Source of the DNA: Symsagittifera roscoffensis
Lineage: Eukaryota > Xenacoelomorpha > Acoela > Convolutidae
Assembly: GCF_963678635.1 (NCBI RefSeq)
Contig: NC_087066.1
Span: forward strand, 9,179,116-9,243,115
Direction: 5' to 3'
Length of the DNA stretch: 64,000 bases
The notes below the pieces were generated by a model. That model was not told the DNA's origin and did not search any database. It worked only from the letters and a program-made list of their open reading frames with translations. The translations under genes were made by a program, and so were the position numbers. The stretch's first letter is position 1. Each line of letters opens with the position of its first letter. Shown here one piece after another: positions 48,784-57,824 of this stretch.

Positions 48784-49445
48784 ATGTCGATCAAAAAACA
48801 TTTGAGCTTCCTCGAATTAATTTACATGAAAAAGGAAAAAATTCCAATTGATTTCTTATTGATGAAATAGATGTTGACTCTTACTTTTTTCATAATTTTT
48901 TGGACGTCTTTATAGTACAAAATAGAGTTATCCGACTAAGTAAAGGTCTCTTTAGAGAAACTTACTCTATCAAAGAGTTTACTTTTGATTCACATAATCA
49001 AAAGTAAACTCTTTGATAGAGTAAGTTTCTCTAAAGAGACCTTTACTTAGTCGGATAACTCTATTTTGTACAATAAATTGCGTATCAAAGTTTTAAACTT
49101 ACAGCTGAATTACAACTCACAAGGAAAGAAATTTTGTTTATTCTCGAGAATTTGAAATTGATCAAAAAGTCGTACGATAATATATCAAAAGTTCTTTTTA
49201 TCCCAAAACCCAAATTTGTCAAAACTCCCCGGCAAAACTCTTTATTCCTTCATTTCTTTAAAGATTTTCAAAGTTCAAAATCCTGCTTGATTCGGTTTGG
49301 AATCAGATTTCCAGAAGTTTGCTTTGAAAAATTCGTCAACTTTGAGTTATCTTCCCAAATTTACATCAAAATCAAAGAACTTGACTATCTACTCAAAAAT
49401 CAGCAATTTCTCATTGATTACATACAAAAAATTCAATTAACTTGA
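48784..49445 (+). pseudogene. Unrecognised ~190-aa ORF, copy 1, interrupted by a palindrome
   Basis: It starts MSIKKHLSFLELIYMKKEK, shifts frame near 48860 and continues to KNQQFLIDYIQKIQLT. Compared with copy 2 it is broken by an inserted inverted copy of its own sequence (48996 to about 49076). The protein is Lys/Phe/Leu-rich with no recognised domain. Confidence 0.5.
48915..49071. repeat. Perfect 76-bp inverted repeat (hairpin)
   Basis: 48915-48990 and 48996-49071 are exact reverse complements with a 5-base loop CACAT. Copy 2 has only the left arm, so the right arm was added in copy 1 by fold-back copying. Confidence 0.95.
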
Positions 49446-49617
49446 TGAAAAAAGTTGCAGAGATGTTACTTTTATTAATTTTCTTTTTTCTTTTGTTACT
49501 TATATCAGCAATATTTCTTATTTTTACTGCAAACAACTTTTGATCATTTATTTTTGCAATTGCTTTTGTGTACATTTTTACCTATTTGGAAAACTTAAGT
49601 CCCTAAAAACATCTTCT

Positions 49618-49795
49618 GATTGGATACGACAACTAGAACAAAAATGAACTTTTTTGTTATTGGAAACGACAATGTGTAAAATGTAGCTTTGTTTCCAATT
49701 GGACACGAGTTTTGTATAAGAATTCCATAGAAGGAAACTAAAATCTGATTGGACACGACTACAATCCAAATAAGGAAAATCCGTTCTAATTGGTT
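49618..49795 (+). promoter_or_regulatory. Five ATTGG boxes at about 40-bp spacing, copy 1
   Basis: GATTGGATACGAC, TATTGGAAACGAC, AATTGGACACGAG, GATTGGACACGAC and AATTGGTTAAAC start at 49618, 49658, 49698, 49747 and 49788. ATTGG is the reverse CCAAT core, and the first four also share an ACGA extension. They precede the 164-aa ORF by about 190 bp, with a pyrimidine-rich presumed start region between. Present in copy 2 at 53124-53300. Confidence 0.65.
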
Positions 49796-49981
49796 AAACC
49801 CACACATTCCAGTTGAAGGTACCCCTCTCTCTTAACTAAAAATCATTTTATTTTCAACTTAACTACCGTCAACTACCTGCTCTCTCAGCTCTAAATATCT
49901 TAATTTCAACTTATCTTCCATCATCTACCCCTCTCTCAACTCTTTCTTATTTTTACTCGTGTACTCAATTTATTGCTCAAA

Positions 49982-50476
49982 ATGATCTTCTCAGTGCAAA
50001 ACAGCAACCTCATGTACTCTGTAGAATTTTCTCCTGATCTAGTACAAATTCAAGTGCGAGAAACAGTCTCTGGAGTTTTTCTGGCACGAATGGATTTCCC
50101 AATCCAAGTCTGGCACATGGTGGAAGTGATGCGAAGGGATTTCAACGAACATCATATGATGAAAGTTCCCATCACAGAGAACCAACTTGGAACAATTCAA
50201 ATGATGGAGGAAGTGTCTGAGCATGTGGGAATGAAGTACCCCGAGATTCCTGACTCTAGATATGTGGCTCAACCAGTCGACGACTTCCTCTTTCCTTGGG
50301 AGGAGGAAGGATCAGTCGAAAACCCCATCACAATAGATGAAGATGAGGGATTCTCAGAAACAATGACGCCTCAAAACACTCCTCCACAACAACCACCAGC
50401 AATGGAACCTCGTCCAGCTCTGCGTTCCATAGAGAACCTCCAGAACTCTTCTGCTGCTCGACAGCTCTTTGATTAA
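49982..50476 (+). CDS. 164-aa acidic/Pro-rich protein of unknown function, copy 1
   Basis: ATG at 49982 has a good context (CAAAATGAT). The first 100 residues are mixed and probably folded (DLVQIQVRETVSGVFLARMD, QVWHMVEVMRRDF). The rest is acidic and Pro-rich with ENPITIDEDEG, which looks like a SUMO-interaction motif, and TPPQQPPAMEPRP. No family recognised. A polyadenylation signal AATAAA follows at 50488. The gene has its own ATTGG-box promoter and stays open while polB and capsid genes are broken. A regulatory role is inference. Confidence 0.75.
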   Translation: MIFSVQNSNLMYSVEFSPDLVQIQVRETVSGVFLARMDFPIQVWHMVEVMRRDFNEHHMMKVPITENQLGTIQMMEEVSEHVGMKYPEIPDSRYVAQPVDDFLFPWEEEGSVENPITIDEDEGFSETMTPQNTPPQQPPAMEPRPALRSIENLQNSSAARQLFD

Positions 50477-50487
50477 ATGTTTTTGTA

Positions 50488-50493
50488 AATAAA
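50488..50493 (+). terminator. Polyadenylation signal AATAAA
   Basis: Twelve bases after the stop of the 164-aa ORF. The twin site in copy 2 is at 53995-54000. Confidence 0.6.
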
Positions 50494-50744
50494 GATTGTT
50501 TGGTTTTTAACTTCGTTTTCTGTAATTAGTTTCTTCAATTTCATTTTAATTATGAGAATAGATGAGAGGTTCAAGGTAAACCATTGAAAAACATTTAAAA
50601 CTGAGTTAAGTGCTCCGAACTCGCACACATGTTAAAAAATTTGATTAATTTTTGCACAAAAATTCGGAAAAACACTAGAAAAACTGTACACAAGTAAAAA
50701 GATAGCTAATCGATATTGCATCTTGTACACACTTTTAACCTTTT

Positions 50745-51060
50745 GTAGAAAAAATTGAAACACTTTTCGCATTTTGTCGAAAAAAAGTAAAACACTTTTC
50801 GCATTTTGTCGAACAAATTGAAACACTTTCCGCATTTTGTTGAAAAAAGTAAAACACTTTTCGCATTTTGTTGAAAAAATTGAAATACTTTTCGCATTTT
50901 ATCGAAAAAAGTAAAACACTTTTCGCATTTTGTTGAAAAAATTGAAACACTTTTCGCATTTTATCGAAAAAAGTAAACTGGTTTTCGCATTTTGTCGAAA
51001 AAATTGAATCACTTTTCGCATTATGTCAAAAAAATTGAAACATTTTTTAAAACTTGTTAA
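50745..51060 (+). repeat. 31-bp minisatellite, copy 1
   Basis: About ten units of CACTTTTCGCATTTTGTCG plus A5-6 and TTGAAA or GTAAAA, alternating between the two spacer types. On the minus strand the units give overlapping open frames, which are artefacts. Confidence 0.9.
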
Positions 51061-51312
51061 AAAAATTGAAATGTTTTTTGCAATCTTTTGAAAATCAAAA
51101 CAAATATTACATCTTTCTTACATGTTTGAAATTTTTTTGTGCAAAGGTTTTTGACAACGGTGATTTTTTTTCGGTAATTAATGGTAACTTTGTAAACAAA
51201 TGAGAGAAAATAGATGGAATATCAGAAGTTTTTTATTGAAAAATTGACATGATCACTATTTACAAATCCATAACCATCAATAAAACAGTCAATTATTTTT
51301 AACAAATCATGT

Positions 51313-51663
51313 TCATATTTTGAGTTTTGTACTTTCTAGAAAAGCTGAACCAATAGTTTGTGTGGAAGCTAGTTTCTGGTTAGAACATAAATAGTGACGT
51401 TTGAATTTTTTGCGTAACAGTCTTTTCTTTGCAACACTTGGCATTTTTTCTGCTCCTTTCCATTTCAAATTGTGATGAACAGCGCGGTCAAGTTGATTGA
51501 AAACTTCGCCAGTTGATGAAATAACATTCGAATAAAATCTGTATTTGTACAGAGTGTAAAGACAATCGATAATTTGGTATGTGAAATGAAAATTACCCAA
51601 TCGTTGTAAAATTTGATCGAAAGATGAACCAATCAGAAGTATGTGGAACTTAAAATTTTCCAA
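51313..51663 (-). CDS. Small basic protein ORF, copy 1
   Basis: 116 codons without a clear ATG start: TTG at 51663, with the frame open upstream into the duplication edge. It shows IIDCLYTLYKYRF, then a basic tail with KKRLLRKKFKRH. The order of a short hydrophobic helix then Lys/Arg-rich tail resembles small basic proteins found in Polintons, but I cannot name it. It faces polB orientation. Copy 2 (54927-55181) has a shifted C-terminus. Confidence 0.45.
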   Translation of the reverse strand: MENFKFHILLIGSSFDQILQRLGNFHFTYQIIDCLYTLYKYRFYSNVISSTGEVFNQLDRAVHHNLKWKGAEKMPSVAKKRLLRKKFKRHYLCSNQKLASTQTIGSAFLESTKLKI

Positions 51664-51734
51664 AGAACAGTAAGAATTGTGGGTAGAGACACAAAAATTA
51701 TTGGTTACTATATATTTTCATGTTAAGATATTTT

Positions 51735-52010
51735 CCATGTTCTTTTCTCCGATGTTGTTGGAGAGAGTAGTAACTCGGAAACTCCTGCTCACAAGACGAG
51801 CAAACCGTTGATTGCTTGGAAGTTGATGGAGCATGTTTTTTTGGCCACTTGACAATTCATTTCTTGTTTATTGTAAGTGAAATACTTACAATCAGGACAA
51901 GAAATAATCCCTGCTTGACAGCTTTTGCGGTGTCGAGCCGCATGTTGACGAACATACATGTTTCCACAATCCCCACACTGCACTTTCTCGTTTCTATTCA
52001 GCGACGGCAT
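51735..52010 (-). pseudogene. Duplicated 5' end of polB, truncated
   Basis: It starts MPSLNRNEKVQCGDCGN as the real polB does and carries the same one-base shift in the T7 run (51834-51842). It ends at the duplication border after about 92 codons and leads nowhere. One substitution (CHVA to CQVA) distinguishes it. Confidence 0.9.
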
Positions 52011-52374
52011 CTAAAAATGGGAGAATTTTTAGGCATTAATGTAAAGCTGTTAGTACTTGGTACATATCAAATTGGGATATTTGAAATGTTCCAAAAAATT
52101 TAGTAAAAAATTTTTTTACTTACTTTGAATTGTTAAAAGTATTTGAAATTTATTTCAATTAGTTATACAAAGTATAAAGCAGTTGCTTTTAACGTAAAAG
52201 AAAATCAGAATGAAATACGTTTTTTTTGCTTTTCATTAGAGAAAATCAACCAATCAGAATTGAGTATTTTTTTTAGTAACACTGTTTGTTGGAAATCAAC
52301 CAATCAGAATTCAGCTTTTTCTAAAAGTGAACTGTTTGTTATTTAAAAAACAAACCTTAATCATTATTTGAAAA

Positions 52375-52946
52375 ATGTCGATCAAAAAACATTTGAGCTT
52401 CCTCGAATTAATTTACATGAAAAAGGAAAAAATTCCAATTGATTTCTTATTGATGAAATAGATGTTGACTCTTACTTTTTTCATAATTTTTTGGACGTCT
52501 TTATAGTACAAAATAGAGTTATCCGACTAAGTAAAGGTCTCTTTAGAGAAACTTACTCTATCAAAGAGTTTACTTTTGATTCACATATTGCGTATCAAAG
52601 TTTTAAACTTACAGCTGAATTACAACTCACAAGGAAAGAAATTTTGTTTATTCTCGAGAATTTGAAATTGATCAAAAAGTCGTACGATAATATATCAAAA
52701 ACTCTTTTTATCCCAAAACCCAAATTTGTCAAAACTCCCCGGCAAAACTCTTTATTCCTTCATTTCTTTAAAGATTTTCAAAGTTCAAAATCCTGCTTGA
52801 TTCGGTTTGGAATCAGATTTCCAGAAGTTTGCTTTGAAAAATTCGTCAATTTTGAGTTATCTTCCCAAATTTACATCAAAATCAAAGAACTTGACTATCT
52901 ACTCAAAAATCAGCAATTTCTCATTGATTACATACAAAAAATTTAA
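52375..52946 (+). pseudogene. Unrecognised ~190-aa ORF, copy 2
   Basis: Without the palindrome this copy reads from MSIKKHLSF to DYIQKI with one frameshift near 52450. The long open part (52491-52946) shows FTFDSHIAYQSFKLTAELQL and PKFVKTPRQNSLFLHFF. No domain is recognised. The twin CCAAT boxes lie just upstream. Confidence 0.5.
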
Positions 52947-53123
52947 TTAACTTGATGAAAAAAGTTGCAGAGATGTTACTTTTATTAATTTTCTTTCTTT
53001 TGTTACTTATATCAGCAATATTTCTTATTTTTACTGCAAACAACTTTTGATCATTTATTTTTGCAATTGCTTTTGTGTACATTTTTACCTATTTGGAAAA
53101 CTTAAGTCCTTAAAAACATCTTC

Positions 53124-53300
53124 TGATTGGATACGACAACTAGAACAAAAATGAACTTTTTTGTTATTGGAAACGACAATGTGTAAAATGTAGCTTTGTT
53201 TCCAATTGGACACGATTTTTGTTTAAGAATTCCATAGAAGGAAACTAAAATCTGATTGGACACGACTACAATCCAAATAAGGAAAATCCGTTCTAATTGG
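53124..53300 (+). promoter_or_regulatory. Five ATTGG boxes, copy 2
   Basis: Boxes at 53124, 53165, 53204, 53253 and 53295, as in copy 1. Confidence 0.6.
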
Positions 53301-53488
53301 TTAAACCCACACATTCCAGTTGAAGGTACCCCTCTCTCTTAACTAAAAATCATTTTATTTTCAACTTAACTACCGTCAACTACCTGCTCTCTCAGCTCTA
53401 AATATCTCAATTTCAACTTATCTTCCATCATCTACCCCTCTCTCAACTCTTTCTTATTTTTACTCTTGTACTCAATTTATTGCTCAAA

Positions 53489-53983
53489 ATGATCTTCTCA
53501 GTGCAAAACAGCAACCTCATGTACTCTGTAGAATTTTCTCCTGATCTAGTACAAATTCAAGTGCGAGAAACAGTCTCTGGAGTTTTTCTGGCACGAATGG
53601 ATATCCCAATCCAAGTCTGGCACATGGTGGAAGTGATGCGAAGGGATTTCAACGAACATCATATGATGAAAGTTCCCATCACAGAGAACCAACTTGGAAC
53701 AATTCAAATGATGGAGGAAGTGTCTGAGCATGTGGGAATGAAGTACCCCGAGATTCCTGACTCTAGATATGTGGCTCAACCAGTCGACGACTTCCTCTTT
53801 CCTTGGGAGGAGGAAGGATCAGTCGAAAACCCCATCACAATAGATGAAGATGAGGGATTCTCAGAAACAATGACGCCTCAAAACACTCCTCCACAACAAC
53901 CACCAGCAATGGAACCTCGTCCAGCTCTGCGTTCCATAGAGAACCTCCAGCACTCTTCTGCTGCTCGACAGCTCTTTGATTAA
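53489..53983 (+). CDS. 164-aa acidic/Pro-rich protein, copy 2
   Basis: It differs from 49982-50476 by two amino acids that I can see (F to I in ARMDF, N to H in NLQNSS). Both copies are open and have the same promoter boxes and polyadenylation signal. Confidence 0.75.
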   Translation: MIFSVQNSNLMYSVEFSPDLVQIQVRETVSGVFLARMDIPIQVWHMVEVMRRDFNEHHMMKVPITENQLGTIQMMEEVSEHVGMKYPEIPDSRYVAQPVDDFLFPWEEEGSVENPITIDEDEGFSETMTPQNTPPQQPPAMEPRPALRSIENLQHSSAARQLFD

Positions 53984-54244
53984 ATGTTTTTGTAAATAAA
54001 GATTGTTTGGTTTTTAACTTCGTTTTCTGTAATTAGTTTCTTCAATTTCATTTTAATTATGAGAATAGATGAGAGGTTCAAGGTAAACCATTGAAAACAT
54101 TTAAAACTGAGTTAAGTGCTCCGAACTCGCACACATGTTAAAAAATTTGATTAATTTTTGCACAAAAATTCGGAAAAACACTAGAAAAACTGTACACAAG
54201 TAAAAAGATAGCTAATCGATATTGCATCTTGTACACACTTTTAA

Positions 54245-54565
54245 CCTTTTGTAGAAAAAATTGAAACACTTTTCGCTTTTTGTCGAAAAAAAGTAAAACA
54301 CTTTTTGCATTTTGTCGAACAAATTGAAACACTTTCCGCATTTTGTTGAAAAAAGTAAAACACTTTTCGCATTTTGTCGAAAAAATCTAAACACTTTTCG
54401 CATTTTATCGAAAAAAGTAAAACACTTTTCGCATTTTGTCGAAAAAATTGAAACACTTTTCGCATTTTATCGAAAAAAGTAAAACACTTTTCGCATTTTG
54501 TCGAAAAAAAGTGAATCACTTTTCGCATTATGTCAAAAAAATTGAAACATTTTTTAAAACTTGTT
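54245..54565 (+). repeat. 31-bp minisatellite, copy 2
   Basis: Same units as 50745-51060, with different homopolymer lengths and small changes in unit order. Confidence 0.9.
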
Positions 54566-54926
54566 AAAAAAATTGAAATGTTTTTTGCAACTTTTTGAAA
54601 ATCAAAACAAATATTACATCTTTCTTACATGTTTGAAAATTTTTTGTGCAAAGGTTTTTGACAACTGTGATTTTTTTTCGGTAATTAATGGTAACTTTGT
54701 AAACATATGAGAGAAAATAGATGGAATATCAGAAGTTTTTTATTGAAAAATTGACATGATCACTATTTACAAATCCATAACCATCAATAAAACAGTCAAT
54801 TTTTTTTAACAAATCATGTTCATATTTTGAGTTTTGTACTTTACGAACTCTTTCTAGAAAAACTGAACCAATAGTTTGTGTGGAAGCTAGTTTCTGGTTA
54901 GAACATAAATAGTGACGTTTGCATTT

Positions 54927-55290
54927 TTATCGTAACAGTCTTTTCTTTGCAACACTTGGCATTTTTTCTGCTCCTTTCCATTTCAAATTGTGATGAACAG
55001 CGCGGTCAAGTTGATTCAAAACTTCGCCAGTTGATGAAATAACATTCGAATAAAATCTGTATTTGTACAGAGTGTAAAGACAATCGATAATTTGGTATGT
55101 GAAATGAAAATTACCCAATCGTTGTAAAACTTGATCGGAAGATGAACCAATCAGAAGTATGTGAAGATTAAAATTTTCCAAAGAACAGTAAGAATTGTGG
55201 GTAGAGACACAAAAATTATTGGTTACTATATATTTTTCGTAAAAATCACTGGAAACGGAAATAAATAGCGATTTTTGACAATACTCTGAT
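54927..55290 (-). CDS. Small basic protein ORF, copy 2
   Basis: It matches 51313-51663 until KKRLLR, then stops after a frameshift. Upstream the frame stays open past the duplication edge to about 55290, which copy 1 cannot show, so copy 2 keeps more of the original N-terminus. No ATG is found in that part. Confidence 0.4.
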
Positions 55291-55542
55291 TAAAAGCTGG
55301 GAAGAGCTTGACACATAGCTGCAGCCATCTGGAACAATGATTTTTGCTGAAAATTGTGGATTTATATAGGAACACTAACACCTACACAATTCCATATTTG
55401 GAATTTTCCCTCAAAAATTCCAATCAAAGATCTATTTCCTTTTATGGTTCAGTGAATGACTCATATTGTTTACTTTCAGTTTTGTTTAATCTCAAATTCA
55501 TTTCTCTCATTTCTCTTCATCTGATCAGTCTGTTCTTCCAAA

Positions 55543-56082
55543 ATGTACTCAAGAAAAGACACAAGTCCCAATTACATTGAATTCTCAAAAAAACAAACAA
55601 GAATTGGGAGATTTGCTTGGTAATAAAAAATCCTACAAAGGGAAAATTTATTTTGAACCCTGCTTTCAACTATTCAAGAAAAATGAGTTGGGACAACTCG
55701 AAAAAAGACAGCAAGTCTATCTTGGTGAAAAAGAAGGAAAGCAATCTCAGCAATTAGAAATACTGTTATTCACGATGCTGAAAACCTTGGACTCGTTCCT
55801 ATATTGGAACTCACTTCTGACAAAGAGTCAACTATGGATCAAGAGCTTGCCAACTGCAACAAAGTGTATGAAATAGCAACATACAATAGAAGACTAGTTT
55901 GTGTCACGATCAAGAAGTACAATATTAACAAACCTCCCTACATTCAGATTAGACTATTCACCGCAAAAGAGAATGAAGCAATGAAACAAGTTGCCTATGT
56001 CAACTATACTTTGAACGAATTAAAAGAACTGTCCCAAATTTTGGGAGACTTTATGTTTGTTGAGAACTGTAATGTACAATAA
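55543..56082 (+). pseudogene. PC4-like ssDNA-binding protein gene 1, frameshifted
   Basis: ATG at 55543 (MYSRKDTSPNYIEF). Frame changes near 55620 and 55740 lead into the last segment, where NRRLVCVTIKKYNINKPPYI, then IRLF and VNYTLNELKELSQIL follow. The order R-x-V-x-V, a Tyr, I-x-I-R and a closing L-x-E-L-x-x-L helix is the signature of PC4-type single-stranded-DNA-binding domains (beta-ridge plus helix). It would bind displaced strands during protein-primed replication or act in transcription. The assignment is by pattern, not search. Confidence 0.5.
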
Positions 56083-56165
56083 TTTGTGTTGTTTTTGTTT
56101 TTTGTCTTGTAATTTAATTATTTATCCTCAAAATCATTTTTCATTTAGTATTGGTGTTGAACAGT

Positions 56166-56598
56166 ATGAGTTGGAATATTGGTTTTTCAAGAAACTTACT
56201 CTTAAAACTTCACAATAAATTGGGACTTTTTCATATTGTTCTAGAAGAAAAGTCCCAAAAAATTTCACTAACAATTATAGAATCTCAAAATTTACCAAAC
56301 TTGCAGAATGTGGACGTAGACTCACAAATAAATATCTCACTTTGAGTGGACTCTGCATAATGGTAGAAGAAAAATTCACATAGGATACCGATCTGATACC
56401 AAAAAAATAGATCTTGTAGAATATCTTAGAAATGGAAATCAAGGGAAAAATAATCAATCTTTACAACTACAAAGAGAAGAATATGATAAATTACTTGATA
56501 TGCTTCCTTCATTACTAGGTTATGTAGAGATCTTCAAAAAATCTTGTATCATTATTGACGAATGCACTGTAGAAAATGAACGTACAGAAATTGAATGA
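56166..56598 (+). pseudogene. PC4-like ssDNA-binding protein gene 2, frameshifted
   Basis: ATG at 56166 (MSWNIGFSRNLLLKL). After a shift near 56335 the frame gives WTLHNGRRKIHIGY, KKIDLVEYLRN, then SLQLQREEYDKLLDMLPSLL, a closer match to the PC4 pattern than gene 1. It ends at 56598 and overlaps the next ORF start (56576). The two genes are adjacent and could be paralogues or partners. Confidence 0.5.
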
Positions 56599-56980
56599 AA
56601 TTCTAAGAGTTTTTGAGGTTATTAGGCAAGATTTCTCATCAAATACAAAAAGAAAAAATTTATTTCTTTGTACCTGTATTGTTTTGGACCCGGACATAAA
56701 TTTAAAAGAAATGGACCAAAACTTTTCATTTGGCGGACTAATTGGATACGGAAATTCCTGTATGGATTACTTTTTTGCAAACTCTAAAATTTTTAGACTA
56801 CATGCAATTCTACACGACTCTGCTGGATCTGTGAAATCTACTACAAAAAAAGGTCCTGGGTATTGTTATGTTGCACCTAGTCTCCCCAGTTCATGCTTTC
56901 TTGGTCACGTGACTGGATTATTTTTCTGTTTATATGTTAAAATATTTGCTTCATCAGTATATGCTTTGTTTGATTGTTAA
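56576..56980 (+). CDS. Unrecognised 134-aa Polinton ORF
   Basis: It overlaps the previous gene by 23 bases. The conserved-looking part is FGGLIGYGNSCMDYFF, HAILHDSAG, KKGPGYCYVAP and SSCFLGHVTGLFFCLYV, with a hydrophobic C-terminal end that could be a membrane segment. HD and GPGYCY might form an active or metal site, but the order does not fit viral phospholipase A2. Open throughout. Confidence 0.5.
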   Translation: MNVQKLNEILRVFEVIRQDFSSNTKRKNLFLCTCIVLDPDINLKEMDQNFSFGGLIGYGNSCMDYFFANSKIFRLHAILHDSAGSVKSTTKKGPGYCYVAPSLPSSCFLGHVTGLFFCLYVKIFASSVYALFDC

Positions 56981-57019
56981 TCATTTTTAACAAAAACTCC
57001 AGAGAAATCAGTTAACAGA

Positions 57020-57601
57020 ATGAGTCTAGTTGTTTTGGATATTGAATGCATCGAAAGCAATATAGTGAAAGAATTAGGAGTTTATAAGGATGGACAAACA
57101 GAAGGATATTCCTTTCTTCCTCCCAAAAAATTCAAACCAACATCCCAATCTTTTTGGTGTACACAGCATCTTCATGGAATCAATTGGAGCAGTGGTTACG
57201 AAAAATATACTGAACTTGAAAAAATTTTGAAAAATCTAGAAGCCACAGACACGGAATTTTTTGCAAAAGGTTATGAAAAATGTAAGATTCTATCAGAATT
57301 TTTGGAACCAAAGATTATTAATTTGGATGACTACGCTTGCCCTAAAGTTCAGTTTTTGATATTCAAAGATGAAGAATATGATTGGAGGTGTAGCAACTAC
57401 CCATTTCGTCATGCAAAAACTCTTCACTGTGCAGAAAGAAAAGCATTTGCATACGGATCATTGAAACGATGTTTTTTTAACAAATTGTAAATTATATTAT
57501 TCTTAATGTTCTACCAATTTCAAACTTTAATTAAATTTCATTGTCAACTTTTTCTTTTTAGATTTAAGATGGTCGATCAATGTGACAAACCCGTAAATTA
57601 G
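57020..57601 (+). CDS. Putative exonuclease-like accessory protein, with intron
   Basis: ATG at 57020. The 156-codon first exon reads LVVLDIECIESNIVKELGVY, FWCTQHLHGINW, FFAKGYEKCKILSEFL, DDYACPKVQ and RHAKTLHCAERKAFAYG. LDIE near the start and H-x4-C-A-E-R-K near the end recall motifs I and III of DEDDh exonucleases, which is a hypothesis. A 75-nt intron (57487-57561, GTAAAT to TTTCTTTTTAG) would add about 14 codons ending at 57601. Without splicing it stops at 57490. Confidence 0.5.
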
Positions 57602-57824
57602 GAAATTTTGTTTTTGATGAAGAAAATCATGAACGAAAATCATGGAAATTGTTTGGACGTACATGTAGATCTCTTTTAGTTTTTTTGTGCCAATTTTTTG
57701 TTAAAGTTTTGATGCTAGTATGTGCAATCGTTCGAATTATGTTATCCACAACATGTGAAGAAACAACAGTTTGGGTAGCTATTTTATCAAGTACAGTCGG
57801 TTATATTCTACCTTCTCCAAAGCT
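57602..57824. other. Short gap before the ATPase
   Basis: No feature seen. A short upstream frame in the ATPase frame starts only with TTG at 57771. Confidence 0.4.

Larger units (their letters stand above)
48144..51718. repeat. 3.6-kb internal tandem duplication of the Polinton, copy 1
   Basis: It matches 51735-55236 with offset 3591, separated by 16 unrelated bases. The unit holds the first 92 codons of polB, the divergent promoter region, a roughly 190-aa ORF, the 164-aa ORF, a 31-bp minisatellite and a minus-strand basic-protein ORF. Only copy 1 is joined to the rest of polB. Confidence 0.95.
51735..55236. repeat. 3.6-kb internal tandem duplication of the Polinton, copy 2
   Basis: Second copy, about 98-99 percent identical by eye. 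It lacks the palindrome insertion and has its own indels in T-runs and in the minisatellite. Confidence 0.95.

Noticed and set aside
49973-50272. Minus-strand 77-codon ORF opposite the 164-aa gene (50039-50272)
   Set aside because: Antisense shadow of the real gene; the same shadow appears opposite copy 2 and has no features.
50632-50959. Overlapping Lys/Phe-rich ORFs (MRKVFQFF-like) on the minus strand in the 31-bp arrays
   Set aside because: All three frames are open because the repeat unit lacks stops; this is low-complexity translation, not protein genes. The same applies at 54138-54528.
56576-56980. Viral phospholipase A2 domain in the 134-aa ORF
   Set aside because: HD and GPGY are both present but in the wrong order and without the expected Tyr and Asp spacing.
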